From positions 186,001-250,000 of the forward strand of contig NZ_FTNN01000003.1 of NCBI RefSeq assembly GCF_900156405.1: a stretch of DNA of 64,000 nucleotides, read 5' to 3'. This document shows positions 25,148-35,210 of this stretch, in pieces; positions within the stretch are counted from its first letter, which is position 1, and every line of letters starts with the position of its first letter. Source of the stretch: Shewanella morhuae (GTDB taxonomy: Bacteria; Pseudomonadota; Gammaproteobacteria; Enterobacterales; Shewanellaceae). The notes under the pieces were generated by a model that made no database searches, had not been told where the DNA came from, and was given only the letters and a program-made list of their open reading frames with translations. Made by a program: the position numbers and the translations under genes.

Positions 25148-26686
25148 ATGAATCCATTTAACAACGTAAAAAAACAAGCCCCTAAGACCGTACTACTATT
25201 GAGTAGCATACTTATTAGTACGCCTTGGTTGAGTCATGCACAACTTGCAAGTACAGATCAAACTGCTGCACACCAAGCTAACAGCCATGAACATGCGCCG
25301 CAGGCGAACGTTATAAATCAAGTAAAAACTTATACTTGCCCAATGCATCCAGAAGTGATCAGCCATGAGCCCGGCCGCTGCCCTCAGTGCAATATGTTTT
25401 TAGTTGAGCAACAAGCTGTCGCTAGCCCGACAGATAAGCATACTGAGCATCAAGCTGCTGAGCACCAAAACGCAGAGCACCGACCAACCTTAGCCACTAA
25501 GTCTTCAAGTCTGGTATTTGACACTCCTGCACCTAAGGCCGACAGCTTAGTCAAAGCTGCAGATAACGTGATAACAATCAAGTACGTTTGCCCTATGCAC
25601 GCCCACATCATTAGTGATGTGCCCGGCACTTGCCCTATCTGTGGCATGAATTTAGAGAAAGTCGAAACCGGTGGTAATACCCAAGAAATCAACATCAATG
25701 TTTCTGGCAGTATGCAGCAAGCGCTAGCGCTTAAAGTCGCAAAAGTTGAACGCGACACACTATGGAAATTTGTCGAAACCGTTGGTCAGGTCGACTATGA
25801 CGAAAGTCAAATTACCCATATCCATGCCCGTGTTACTGGCTGGATTGAAAAGCTGATGATCAAGTCAGTTGGCGATACCATTAAGAAAGATCAGCTACTT
25901 TATGAGATCTACTCTCCCGATTTAATCAATGCGCAAAATGATTATCTACTGGCGATGGATACCGCTACAACAAACGGACAAGAGCGCTATAAAGGTCTGG
26001 TTCGCGACGCAGGTTTACGATTATCTTTTCTTGGGTTTAATGATAAACAAATCAAACAATTAACCGAATCAAAACAAACACAATATCGAGTACCTTTTTA
26101 TGCGCGCCAAGAGGGAATTGTCAAAGCACTCGATGTACGTGATGGCATGTATATTCAGCCCTCAACCGAGGTGATGTCGGTGGTGGATCTTTCTAAAGTG
26201 TGGGTAATTGCTGACGTGTTTGAGAACGAGCAAAGCTGGATTGCCAAAGGGCAAAAGGCCGAAATTGCCGTTCCCGCCATGAATATTAACGGTATTGAAG
26301 GCACTATCGATTACATCTATCCCGAACTTGATCCAGTGACTCGTAGCCTTCGAGTACGGGTAGTGCTCAACAATACTAAGGTAGATTTAAGACCCAAAAC
26401 CCTCGCTAAGGTTTCGCTATTTGGCGGGCCACATGAAAATGTACTGGTGGTCCCGCAGGAAGCCTTAATTCAAACGGGTAAAGAAAACCGCGTAATCGTT
26501 AAACAAGCCGATGACAGTTTTACCGCTAAACAAGTCACTGTTGGCATGATGAGCCAAGGCAAGGCCGAGATTATTTCAGGCCTGCATGAAGGTGAGCGGG
26601 TGGTAATTTCGGGGCAGTTTTTACTCGACTCAGAAGCCAGTCTCAAGGGCAGCTTAATGCGTTTAAGCAGCGGTCATCAGCACTAG
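25148..26686 (+). CDS. cusB: CusB-like RND efflux periplasmic adaptor with two HMBD domains
   Basis: This is the membrane-fusion subunit linking an inner-membrane RND pump to an outer-membrane channel. It has about 512 residues from MNPFNN, preceded by GATGAGG. After a signal peptide there are two heavy-metal-binding domains: YTCPMHPEV...CPQCNMF (about 60-83) and YVCPMHAHI...CPICGMNLEKV (about 146-170). Then come the barrel-sandwich, helical-hairpin and beta-barrel domains (for example HARVTGWIEKLMIKSVGD and VVDLSKVWVIADVFENE). The first domain has Asn in place of the usual Gly in CxxCGM. E. coli CusB lacks these domains. The pump gene follows nine bases later. Confidence 0.9.
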   Translation: MNPFNNVKKQAPKTVLLLSSILISTPWLSHAQLASTDQTAAHQANSHEHAPQANVINQVKTYTCPMHPEVISHEPGRCPQCNMFLVEQQAVASPTDKHTEHQAAEHQNAEHRPTLATKSSSLVFDTPAPKADSLVKAADNVITIKYVCPMHAHIISDVPGTCPICGMNLEKVETGGNTQEININVSGSMQQALALKVAKVERDTLWKFVETVGQVDYDESQITHIHARVTGWIEKLMIKSVGDTIKKDQLLYEIYSPDLINAQNDYLLAMDTATTNGQERYKGLVRDAGLRLSFLGFNDKQIKQLTESKQTQYRVPFYARQEGIVKALDVRDGMYIQPSTEVMSVVDLSKVWVIADVFENEQSWIAKGQKAEIAVPAMNINGIEGTIDYIYPELDPVTRSLRVRVVLNNTKVDLRPKTLAKVSLFGGPHENVLVVPQEALIQTGKENRVIVKQADDSFTAKQVTVGMMSQGKAEIISGLHEGERVVISGQFLLDSEASLKGSLMRLSSGHQH

Positions 26687-26695
26687 GAGCGCGAT

Positions 26696-29600
26696 ATGTT
26701 GAAATATATTATTGAAGCGTCCATTAGGCAGCGATTTATGGTGCTAATTATTGCCATCATGATCACGGTCTGGGGCGTACAGGAGCTGCGTAAAACGCCG
26801 CTCGATGCGCTGCCAGATTTATCCGACGTACAAGTGATCATTAAAACCCCTTATCCGGGTCAAGCACCAAAATTGGTAGAAGAACAAGTCACCTATCCTT
26901 TGTCGACCGCCATGTTAGCCGTACCCGGTGCCAAAACTGTACGTGGCTATTCCATGTTCGGTGACTCTTATGTGTATGTGATTTTTGAAGATGGCACTGA
27001 CATCTACTGGGCACGTTCACGAGTGCTCGAATACTTGAGCCAAATCAGCAGCCGCTTGCCACAAAACGTGCAGCCATCTCTTGGCCCAGATGCATCAGGC
27101 GTGGGTTGGGTGTATGAATATGCGCTGGTCGATCGCTCCGGAAATTTAGATTTATCACAACTCAAAAGTCTACAGGATTGGTATCTTAAATTAGAGCTAC
27201 AAAGCGTAGCGGGCGTGTCAGAAGTCGCTACCGTAGGCGGCATGGAGCAGACTTATCAGATAGTGCTTGAGCCCGATAAAATGGCGGTCTATAAGCTCGA
27301 TATCGCCAGCATTAAACAAGCCATCGATAGAGCTAACAGCGAAGCCGGCGGCTCAGTGATCGAGATGGCCGAAGCTGAATACATGGTACGCGCCAAAGGT
27401 TATCGCCAAACCTTGGAAGATTTTCGTGAAATTCCCCTTGGCATCACCAGCCCTGCTGGTACAGGTTTATCACTCAAAGATGTGGCTACTGTGCGTAAAG
27501 GCCCAGCCTCACGCCGCGGCATTGCCGAACTCGATGGTGAAGGTGAAGTCGTTGGCGGAATTGTAGTGATGCGTTACGGCGAAAACGCCTTAGCGACAAT
27601 TGATGCGGTGAAAGCAAAACTCGAAGAACTCAAAGCCGGTCTGCCAGAAGGCGTTGAGATTATTCCTACCTATGACAGATCCCATTTAATTCTTGAGTCC
27701 GTCGACAACCTCTTTAGTAAAGTCGTCGAAGAAATGTTAGTGGTTGGTTTAGTCTGTTTACTATTTTTACTACATGCACGATCCACGCTCGTGGCGGTAA
27801 TAACTCTGCCGCTATCTATCCTAATCGCCTTTATCGTGATGAATAAGATGGGTGTTAACGCCAATATCATGAGTCTTGGCGGCATTGCTATTGCTATCGG
27901 CGCTGTGGTGGATGGTGCGATTGTGATGATCGAAAACTTGCACAAGCATTTAGAGCATTTTAAGGCAGATAATAATCGCGAGCCTGATACTAAAGAACAT
28001 TGGCGTATCGTCACCGAAGCCTCAATTGAAGTCGGCCCTGCACTATTTTTCTCATTGATCATTATCACCTTAAGCTTTGTGCCCGTGTTTGCGCTCGAGG
28101 CGCAAGAAGGTCGATTATTCGCGCCATTGGCTTACACAAAAACCTTTGCTATGGCCGCGGCAGCTTTTTTATCGATAACCTTAGTACCCATTTTGATGGG
28201 TTATTTTATCCGCGGTAAAATCCCCAGCGAACGCAGTAATCCTATTAGCCGTTTCTTGATTGCACTTTATGAGCCGTCACTAAAACTGGTGTTGAAATTT
28301 CCTAAGGTCACGTTAATTTTAGCGTTAGTCGCACTCGCCAGTGCTTGGTACCCAATGACTCGTATGGGGAGTGAGTTTATGCCTGCTCTTGAAGAAGGCG
28401 ATTTACTCTATATGCCAACAACACTACCCGGTGTCAGCGCCAGTAAAGCTGCCGAAGTGTTACAACAAACTGACCGGTTAATCAAAACAGTCCCCGAAGT
28501 CGCTCGCGTATTCGGCAAAGCAGGCCGCGCCGAAACCGCCACCGATCCCGCGCCACTGACCATGCTTGAAACGACAATCATGCTCAAGCCCCATAACGAA
28601 TGGCGTGAAGGCATGACTTTAGATGGCATCATTGCCCAGCTGCAACAAACGGTCAAAGTGCCGGGAATCACTAATGCTTGGGTGCAACCTATCAAAACTC
28701 GTATCGATATGCTCTCAACGGGGATAAAAACCCCTGTTGGGCTTAAGATTACTGGGGCCGATGTCAACGAGCTGCAAAGAATAGGTACTCAAATTGAAGC
28801 AATTTTGAGTAAGGTGCCACACACCAAATCGGCCTATGCTGAACGCAGTGGCGGTGGGCGCTATATTGATATCAGCCCAAAACTGGATGTGGCAGCGCGT
28901 TACGGTATGACCTTACAGGATATTCAAGATGTGGTGCGTTACGCCATTGGCGGCATGGATATTGGTGAATCGATACAGGGTGCTGAGCGTTACCCCATCA
29001 ATCTACGCTACCCCCGTGAGCTACGCGATAATATCGAGAAACTACGTGAGTTACCTGTCATCACTAAATCTGGGCATTACTTGCCACTGCGAAATTTAGC
29101 GGATATTGAAATCACTGATGGTGCGCCTATGCTCAGCAGTGAAAACGGTCGTTTAATCTCTTGGGTATTTATCGATATTGAAGGTACTTCTATTGGCGAA
29201 TATATTGCCACCGCTAAGCAAGCTTTAAATGCCGAACTGAAAGTACCTCCGCGCTACAGCTATACTTTCGCAGGGCAGTATGAATATATGCAACGCGTAG
29301 ATGCTAAGCTTAAACAAGTGATCCCCATGGCGTTAGCAGTTATTTTTATTCTGCTGATGATGACATTCGGCTCCACCATTCAGGCCAGCATTATCATGCT
29401 CAGCCTACCCTTTGCGCTGGTCGGCAGCACTTGGCTGCTGTATCTACTCGATTACAATATCTCAGTAGCTGTGGCCGTGGGTATGATTGCCCTAGCAGGT
29501 GTCGCCGCCGAGTTTGGGGTGGTGATGTTGGTATATCTCAATAACGCTATCAAGCACCGGCAAGAAAAAGACACTTACCACTGTGTTAGCGATTTAAAAG

Positions 29601-29845
29601 AAGCCTTAATCGAAGGTGCGGTTATGCGTATTCGCCCTAAAGCGATGACGGTCGCAACCATCTTCTTTGGTCTATTACCCATTATGTGGGGCGCTGGCTC
29701 GGGTAACGATGTGATGCAAAAAATCGCCGCACCTATGGTTGGCGGCATGGTAACAGCACCGTTATTGTCACTATTTGTCCTGCCCGCACTCTACTTACTG
29801 GTTTACTCGCGCAAGCTAAAGAAAGATGCCGAGCATGTAAGTTAA
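26696..29845 (+). CDS. cusA: CusA-like Cu(I)/Ag(I) RND efflux pump
   Basis: This 1049-residue heavy-metal RND proton antiporter has twelve membrane helices and two large periplasmic loops, and closely follows E. coli CusA (1047 residues). The three Met residues that bind Cu(I)/Ag(I) in CusA (573, 623 and 672) fall here at exactly 573 (YMPTT), 623 (TMLETT) and 672 (IDMLST). The helix-4 relay motif GGIAIAIGAVVDGAIVMIEN is of the Cus type, not the Czc/divalent type. GGAG lies just before the start. It forms an operon with the adaptor and the small HMBD protein. No outer-membrane channel gene (cusC) is nearby, so a channel from elsewhere must serve. Confidence 0.93.
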   Translation: MLKYIIEASIRQRFMVLIIAIMITVWGVQELRKTPLDALPDLSDVQVIIKTPYPGQAPKLVEEQVTYPLSTAMLAVPGAKTVRGYSMFGDSYVYVIFEDGTDIYWARSRVLEYLSQISSRLPQNVQPSLGPDASGVGWVYEYALVDRSGNLDLSQLKSLQDWYLKLELQSVAGVSEVATVGGMEQTYQIVLEPDKMAVYKLDIASIKQAIDRANSEAGGSVIEMAEAEYMVRAKGYRQTLEDFREIPLGITSPAGTGLSLKDVATVRKGPASRRGIAELDGEGEVVGGIVVMRYGENALATIDAVKAKLEELKAGLPEGVEIIPTYDRSHLILESVDNLFSKVVEEMLVVGLVCLLFLLHARSTLVAVITLPLSILIAFIVMNKMGVNANIMSLGGIAIAIGAVVDGAIVMIENLHKHLEHFKADNNREPDTKEHWRIVTEASIEVGPALFFSLIIITLSFVPVFALEAQEGRLFAPLAYTKTFAMAAAAFLSITLVPILMGYFIRGKIPSERSNPISRFLIALYEPSLKLVLKFPKVTLILALVALASAWYPMTRMGSEFMPALEEGDLLYMPTTLPGVSASKAAEVLQQTDRLIKTVPEVARVFGKAGRAETATDPAPLTMLETTIMLKPHNEWREGMTLDGIIAQLQQTVKVPGITNAWVQPIKTRIDMLSTGIKTPVGLKITGADVNELQRIGTQIEAILSKVPHTKSAYAERSGGGRYIDISPKLDVAARYGMTLQDIQDVVRYAIGGMDIGESIQGAERYPINLRYPRELRDNIEKLRELPVITKSGHYLPLRNLADIEITDGAPMLSSENGRLISWVFIDIEGTSIGEYIATAKQALNAELKVPPRYSYTFAGQYEYMQRVDAKLKQVIPMALAVIFILLMMTFGSTIQASIIMLSLPFALVGSTWLLYLLDYNISVAVAVGMIALAGVAAEFGVVMLVYLNNAIKHRQEKDTYHCVSDLKEALIEGAVMRIRPKAMTVATIFFGLLPIMWGAGSGNDVMQKIAAPMVGGMVTAPLLSLFVLPALYLLVYSRKLKKDAEHVS

Positions 29846-29863
29846 CCACAATGTAAATCTACA

Positions 29864-29902
29864 AAAATCCCCTCAAGCCGTTACGGTTGAAGGGATTTTT
29901 CA
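29864..29902 (+). terminator. Rho-independent terminator after cusA
   Basis: AAAAATCCC pairs with GGGATTTTT, and the inner CAAGCCG pairs with CGGTTG with one bulge. A T run follows. It lies about 20 bases after the cusA stop. Confidence 0.8.
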
Positions 29903-30098
29903 TTTCATAAAACTAAAGCTTAGTGGATTCAACTCATATACAGACGAAGGCTAGCATCGATTTAGGAGAGCGTGAGCAATGCCGCTACAAATGACGATCA
30001 ATAAAATAAGCCTCTAAGTTTATAACGCTTATGTGTACCATTAACGCAGCGCACCACAGGATTGACTCAACTATCTGTAGCAGAAAGGATTCCATTAA

Positions 30099-31268
30099 AT
30101 GATAAAAACATTCTGTTTAACGATCAGCCGAATTAGGCTGATAGTAGGTTTACTTAACCGCCCACCGCGCGTATTACTTGCTGCATTCGGCCTATTCGGT
30201 ACGCTAATCATTGCAGTCATACCCGCTTTTGCTGCGCCAGCGAGCGGAGAATTTATCGCCGATAAACGCTGTGAATTATTTCAATCAAAAAATAAACAAA
30301 CCAATCCCGATCAGTGGCAGAGCAATATTGGCGAGCGCTATCCTGTACTCGAAATCCTCGGTAACAGCTTAAAACCCGACTGGCTGCGAGTGCGAACCAA
30401 TGCGATAAAATCGCCCATGCGCTGGATTAGTGGTGCTTGCGGCCAATATCAATCCAATATTGCAGGCAGTAATCTATCAATACCAGCAACGGCAGTCGAA
30501 CCCGCGCAAACCACCACGGCAGCGGATATCAAAGCCAAAAACCGAGATAGCCTTAAAGAGCATGGCGTCACGCAAAAGAGCCAAGGGGATCAATGTCGAA
30601 TAGGCGAAAAATTTGATGCCAATGTGTTGGCATTAAGCTGGCAAAGCACGTTTTGTGAACTCTATGGCAGCCGAAAAGCAGAATGCCACGCGTTAAGCCA
30701 AACGAGTGAGTCGACCCAATGGCAACACTTTAGTCTGCACGGACTGTGGCCGAATAAGCAGCAATGCGGCACACGTTATGGCTATTGCAACACAGTAAAA
30801 CTACAGCCAAACGATTTCTGTACTTATCCTGAGTTTGAACTTAACCCATCGGTTCGTAAAAATTTAGAAGAAGTCATGCCAAGCGCCCGCTACGGAACCT
30901 GTTTAGAGCGACACCAATGGTGGAAACACGGCACTTGCCGCAGCCAAGATCCAAACGAATACTTTTTATTGGCAACCCAGCTAACCCAAGCGGTAAACGC
31001 CTCGGCATGGGTACAAGGTTTTATTCATGAACGTATTGGTAAAAATGTCACCAAAAGTGAATTAAACCAAAGTTTTGATGCCAGTTTTGGCAAAGGTGCT
31101 CACACTAAAATGAGCTTAGAATGTGCCAAAGGCTTATTGAGTGAAATCCGTATTAATTTGCCCGAGGTCATTAAGACTTCAGACTCCTTACCAAGTCTAC
31201 TAGCCAAAGCTGACAAAGCTAAAAAAGGCTCTTGTCCTGAAACCATAACAATCGACCAGCCTAACTAG
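30099..31268 (+). CDS. Secreted ribonuclease T2-family protein with N-terminal extra domain
   Basis: This 389-residue exported protein has a hydrophobic signal near residues 20-45 (cleavage about AFA). The C-terminal half is an RNase T2 domain with both catalytic motifs intact: CAS I FSLHGLWP (with the catalytic His) and CAS II HQWWKHGTC (His, Lys and His). Many Cys residues suggest the usual disulfides. RNase T2 enzymes cut RNA to 3'-phosphates and act in the periplasm or outside. Residues about 50-120 form an additional domain (RCELFQSKN...WLRVRTN...RWISGACG) that looks like a bacterial SH3-type fold. E. coli RNase I has 268 residues and lacks it. Confidence 0.85.
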   Translation: MIKTFCLTISRIRLIVGLLNRPPRVLLAAFGLFGTLIIAVIPAFAAPASGEFIADKRCELFQSKNKQTNPDQWQSNIGERYPVLEILGNSLKPDWLRVRTNAIKSPMRWISGACGQYQSNIAGSNLSIPATAVEPAQTTTAADIKAKNRDSLKEHGVTQKSQGDQCRIGEKFDANVLALSWQSTFCELYGSRKAECHALSQTSESTQWQHFSLHGLWPNKQQCGTRYGYCNTVKLQPNDFCTYPEFELNPSVRKNLEEVMPSARYGTCLERHQWWKHGTCRSQDPNEYFLLATQLTQAVNASAWVQGFIHERIGKNVTKSELNQSFDASFGKGAHTKMSLECAKGLLSEIRINLPEVIKTSDSLPSLLAKADKAKKGSCPETITIDQPN

Positions 31269-31331
31269 ACACGTTAAAACGGTAATAACAACCTGATTAT
31301 AAAGACTAAAAAAGCCATATTTATAATACAA

Positions 31332-31356
31332 ATAAGCCCTCATGATGAGGGCTTAT
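31332..31356. terminator. Palindrome between convergent genes, possible terminator
   Basis: ATAAGCCCTCAT (31332-31343) and ATGAGGGCTTAT (31345-31356) are perfect 12-base arms around one G. It lies between the RNase T2 and permease stops. There is no T run on either side and the loop would need to open, so its efficiency is uncertain. Confidence 0.5.
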
Positions 31357-31370
31357 CATACTGGGCTACA

Positions 31371-32627
31371 TTATGAATACTGTGGTAGTAAATGCGCCAT
31401 TGCCAATAAGTGACAAGCACCTGTCACTATGCCAAATAACACCACAAGCATGATTAGTGGTGTCCCACCGAACACTCTAAAACCTGTGCTGTTAGGGAAT
31501 AACTGCCGTGATTTATAGGCCATTAGTGCCGGAACAATTACCGCCCAAATGGTTGCAGCTAATGCCGCAAAACCAATCGCCACTAAAAAACCATCGGGGA
31601 ACAGTAAACCTAAGATAGTGGGTGGCACAAAGGTCACTAATGCGGTTTTCATGCGGCCCGTACGCGAATCATCAAAGCTAAATAAATCAGCAAGATAATC
31701 AAATAAGCCTAATGTAACTCCGAGGAAAGATGAAGCCACGGCTAAGTTGGCAAACAGTGACAACATACTATTCAACCAGCTACTCGCCATCACCTTAGAC
31801 AAAGCGCCGACCAGCACACCCATATTGCCGCCTTGGGCAATAATATCAATAAACTGGCTGCGGGGAATATTGCCCATAGTAGCCACTAACCAACAGCTAT
31901 AAATCACCAGCGCGATAAAGGTACCGACGAAGATTGCCTTGATAATGGTGGAGGAGTCTTTGCCGTAATACTTCACTAAGCTGGGAACATTACCGTGGTA
32001 GCCAAAGCTGGCAAGGCCAAAGGGTAAAGCCGCCCACAAATATGGCGAAAAGCTATTATTACCATCGGGTTCGAGCAACTTAGTCACGTCGATTTCGATC
32101 AGTAAATTGCCGATAGCGAGAAAGAAAGTGATAATCATGCCACCGAGCATAATCGTGGTAATCCGATCCACTGCCTTAGTGCTAATTAACACTATGCACG
32201 CTAAAACGATGGCAAACACCAGCCCAGCCACACTTTGCGGTAACTCAACGCCCATGCCATGTAAGCTATGATTTACAATCGAACCACCGCCACTAATGTA
32301 GGCATAAGTTAAAATATACAAGACAAAGGCAATGGAAACTCCATTAACAATTCGCCAAAATTGCCCTAAAGTTTGCTTACTTAAGGTATCAAAACTAGCG
32401 CCGGGTTCGAAATGTAAATTAGTTTCGAGTAACAATAAACCCGACATCAACATACAAAACCAAATACCTAATAACATTAAAATCGAATAACCAAACCACA
32501 TACCCGCACCCACCACGGGCAGAGAAAACATCCCAGCGCCAACGGTCGTACCAGCAATAATCATTGCTCCACCGAGCAGGGACTTACCAGCGGGCTTATT
32601 TTTAACCGCATTCATATGGTTTGCCAT
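31371..32627 (-). CDS. Aromatic amino-acid permease (HAAAP family, Mtr/TyrP-like)
   Basis: This 418-residue proton-coupled importer for tryptophan or tyrosine has eleven hydrophobic segments. The first helix has the family signature GGAMIIAGTTVGAGMFSLPVV (residues about 19-39). It resembles E. coli Mtr, TnaB and TyrP, but the substrate cannot be settled from the sequence. The start overlaps the plsB stop as TAATG, so it is transcribed and probably translated with plsB, although the two functions are unrelated. Confidence 0.88.
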   Translation of the reverse strand: MANHMNAVKNKPAGKSLLGGAMIIAGTTVGAGMFSLPVVGAGMWFGYSILMLLGIWFCMLMSGLLLLETNLHFEPGASFDTLSKQTLGQFWRIVNGVSIAFVLYILTYAYISGGGSIVNHSLHGMGVELPQSVAGLVFAIVLACIVLISTKAVDRITTIMLGGMIITFFLAIGNLLIEIDVTKLLEPDGNNSFSPYLWAALPFGLASFGYHGNVPSLVKYYGKDSSTIIKAIFVGTFIALVIYSCWLVATMGNIPRSQFIDIIAQGGNMGVLVGALSKVMASSWLNSMLSLFANLAVASSFLGVTLGLFDYLADLFSFDDSRTGRMKTALVTFVPPTILGLLFPDGFLVAIGFAALAATIWAVIVPALMAYKSRQLFPNSTGFRVFGGTPLIMLVVLFGIVTGACHLLAMAHLLPQYS

Positions 32628-35050
32628 TAAACAATGTGCTCCGCAGTGACACTGGCCACTATGGTTTGCCTCACTGAGGGGCGTAACAAGCTGTTAGCCT
32701 GATCCCGTATGCGATTAATATTCGACTTGTCTTCGCTATCAGCCAGATACCCCAATGCTTTTAGCTTAACGCTCAATGTGCCATAAAGTTTTTTATCGTA
32801 AAACTCAGGCGCTGTAATACCATGCAATGCTCCTAAACGCTGGGCGAGCAGATGACTTTCAGATTCAAGCTCTGAGCGCTCCATCTTAGGTCTATTGGCT
32901 AACAAGTTGAAAATAATGGCGTAGCGCTGCAAAGTCTCACTCACTGAACTGGCTAACAATAATAGTTGGCTAGTGTGCTCAGGCACGACAGTTAAGGTAT
33001 CAGTCTCAACCACTAATTCTTGTTCAATGAAGAAATCTAGCACTTGATTAACATAAGCTGGTACATCTTTAATCCCCATAAAAAGCTCAGCTTTTAGCAG
33101 AGGATAAAAATCAGCAACGATTGATACCACTTGCTGACGCGGGATATGATCACTATGCGTTAAACAACTCGCAATTAATGACGGTACAACAAATAAGTGA
33201 ATGATATTATTACGATAGTAAGTCATGGATACTGCCTGACTTGCTTCAATAGAAACAATTTCACCTAATGGGTCGGCACACACAACAAACTTATTCAGAT
33301 CTAAACCTTGTTGCACTAACAGCTTGCCATCACCTTCAACAACCGAAGTATAAGCAGTGTAAGGCACTTTCTTGAGAAGGGTCAGATACAGATCAAGCTG
33401 ACGCTCCAGCAGGCTGCGCTGTAAGGCATTTTGATCTGTAGCCAGTAACACTAAGCTTGTTAATGTGACCGAACTCGCCGCTGCGGCATCGTTGATATGA
33501 GTCATCACCCGATTAGCTAGTACGTTTACCGCTGGTGTTAACCAAGTTGGTTTTTGCTCTGGATCATCAGCAAGCTCAGTACGCCAATTAGGTGCACGTT
33601 CATTTAAGAAGTTTTGCAAGGTAATAGGCTCGCCAAAGTTCACATAGCCTTGACCAAAATTACCGAGTTTGCGAATGGCGCCAAATACCTGCCACACAGA
33701 TTCTTTTTTCTTTTTCTTACCACTTAATTCTTTGTGGTAAGTCGCCACTTCCATCACATGGTCATAACCCAAATATACAGGCACTAACGTTACAGGACGC
33801 TCGATACCACGTAGTACGCTATTCATTGTCATGGCAATCATGCCGGTTTTGGGTGCCAATAAACGCCCCGTGCGTGAGCGGCCGCCTTCGGAGAAGTATT
33901 CTACCGAATAACCTTTAGCAAACAGTTGGTCTAAATATTCACGAAATACAGCGGTATAAAGCTTATTACCATTAAAGCTACGACGAATAAAGAAGGCGCC
34001 ACCACGACGGAACATAGGTCCAGCGGGCCAGAAGTTAAGGTTTATACCTGCGGCAATGTGCGGCGGCACCATACCTTGATAATATAAAATATAAGATAGC
34101 AGTAAGTAATCCATGTGGCTGCGATGGCAAGGCACATAGACAATCTCGTGACCATCGTGGTGCAACTGGCGAACTTGCTCAGCACCTTTAATATTGATCC
34201 CACTATAAAGCTTGTTCCACAGCCAAGTTAAGAAGCGTTCGGCAATACGCACTAAACTATCGGAGTAATCAGCAGCTATTTCATCGAGATACTCAATAGC
34301 TGTCTCGCGCGCTTGCGTCTCAGAAATCTTTTTATTGGCCGCTTCTTCTTGAATCGCTTTACGTATTGATTCCGATTTTAATAACGAATGAAATAACGCT
34401 TGGCGATTAGGCAACACAGGTCCGGTCATCACTTTACGCTGGCGACGGAAATGCACCCGCGCTACTCGCGCTAACTTATGCGCAATCCCCATATCTGTGC
34501 CATGTTCGTCAGCCATATAACGCAGCGATACCGCATTAGAAAACTGTACGAAGTTATGTCGGCCTAAAAATAAAATCATCAGACACTTGCGTAGCCAAGT
34601 CGGGTTTTCCCGTTCAAATACGGCCGCCTTCATTGTGTCATCTTCTTTCCCTGGCGTTCGCCCCCAATACAAGCTGACAGGCACCAGTTGAATATCGAGC
34701 TCAGGATCTTGTTTATGTACGGCTAATAAGCGCATAAAACATTCGAGAAAAGGTTCGTTACCAGTGCGCTCACCAAACAATGGCTTACGCCCTTGAAGAC
34801 AAACGACCCGCGGTGCAACAACACCGTTAGCAACTAGCGGCTCATAAGGGCTAGGTAGCCCGAGTTTAGCCGTTATTTCACTCAGAGCAGCAATGTCACT
34901 GAGTGATTCTGTTTTCATCACATAAGCAAGAGGTCTGGAGGCATCCAGATTCAGATCGGCAAAGGGATCCTGAGGCACCACAATAGTGTGCACTAAGTGT
35001 TTTTGGATCCAACGTAATGATTTTAACCAAAGAGAGTCATGTTTAGGCAT
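32627..35050 (-). CDS. plsB: PlsB, glycerol-3-phosphate 1-O-acyltransferase
   Basis: This inner-membrane enzyme makes the first acylation of glycerol-3-phosphate in phospholipid synthesis. The four acyltransferase blocks are all present: [12 protein letters not shown] (block I with the HX4D pair), [25 protein letters not shown] and [12 protein letters not shown]. The start at [10 protein letters not shown] gives 807 residues, equal to E. coli PlsB. A GTG nine codons upstream is the longest reading, and neither start has a strong ribosome site. It is divergent from lexA, the same arrangement as in E. coli. The start lies about 120 bases from the first SOS box. Confidence 0.95.
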   Translation of the reverse strand: MPKHDSLWLKSLRWIQKHLVHTIVVPQDPFADLNLDASRPLAYVMKTESLSDIAALSEITAKLGLPSPYEPLVANGVVAPRVVCLQGRKPLFGERTGNEPFLECFMRLLAVHKQDPELDIQLVPVSLYWGRTPGKEDDTMKAAVFERENPTWLRKCLMILFLGRHNFVQFSNAVSLRYMADEHGTDMGIAHKLARVARVHFRRQRKVMTGPVLPNRQALFHSLLKSESIRKAIQEEAANKKISETQARETAIEYLDEIAADYSDSLVRIAERFLTWLWNKLYSGINIKGAEQVRQLHHDGHEIVYVPCHRSHMDYLLLSYILYYQGMVPPHIAAGINLNFWPAGPMFRRGGAFFIRRSFNGNKLYTAVFREYLDQLFAKGYSVEYFSEGGRSRTGRLLAPKTGMIAMTMNSVLRGIERPVTLVPVYLGYDHVMEVATYHKELSGKKKKKESVWQVFGAIRKLGNFGQGYVNFGEPITLQNFLNERAPNWRTELADDPEQKPTWLTPAVNVLANRVMTHINDAAAASSVTLTSLVLLATDQNALQRSLLERQLDLYLTLLKKVPYTAYTSVVEGDGKLLVQQGLDLNKFVVCADPLGEIVSIEASQAVSMTYYRNNIIHLFVVPSLIASCLTHSDHIPRQQVVSIVADFYPLLKAELFMGIKDVPAYVNQVLDFFIEQELVVETDTLTVVPEHTSQLLLLASSVSETLQRYAIIFNLLANRPKMERSELESESHLLAQRLGALHGITAPEFYDKKLYGTLSVKLKALGYLADSEDKSNINRIRDQANSLLRPSVRQTIVASVTAEHIV

Positions 35051-35167
35051 TATTCTTATGCAATTAAGTACGTTCACTAGCCGGATAGAATACCAGACTA
35101 TAGGGAATATTCGCTAATTCTCTCCGATATGGTTAAAAAATGGTTAATACTTGCACTGCAAACAATA

Positions 35168-35183
35168 CTGTATATACTAACAG
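35168..35183 (+). promoter_or_regulatory. LexA (SOS) box 1
   Basis: CTGTATATACTAACAG fits CTG-N10-CAG with an AT-rich alternating centre. It lies 28 bases before the lexA start and probably overlaps its promoter. Confidence 0.88.
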
Positions 35184-35186
35184 TAA

Positions 35187-35202
35187 CTGTATAGAAAAAC
35201 AG
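35187..35202 (+). promoter_or_regulatory. LexA (SOS) box 2
   Basis: CTGTATAGAAAAACAG fits CTG-N10-CAG and follows box 1 by three bases. It ends just before the lexA Shine-Dalgarno sequence (AGGAAAG). Double boxes also precede lexA in E. coli. Confidence 0.85.
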
Positions 35203-35210
35203 GAAAGACC

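Noticed and set aside
27670..28767. Minus-strand open frames opposite cusA
   Set aside because: They lack ribosome sites and families, and lie inside a well-supported pump gene.
31332..31356. Palindrome taken as an insertion-sequence or operator remnant
   Set aside because: It sits between two convergent stop codons, where a terminator is the simplest reading. No transposase or target duplication is near.
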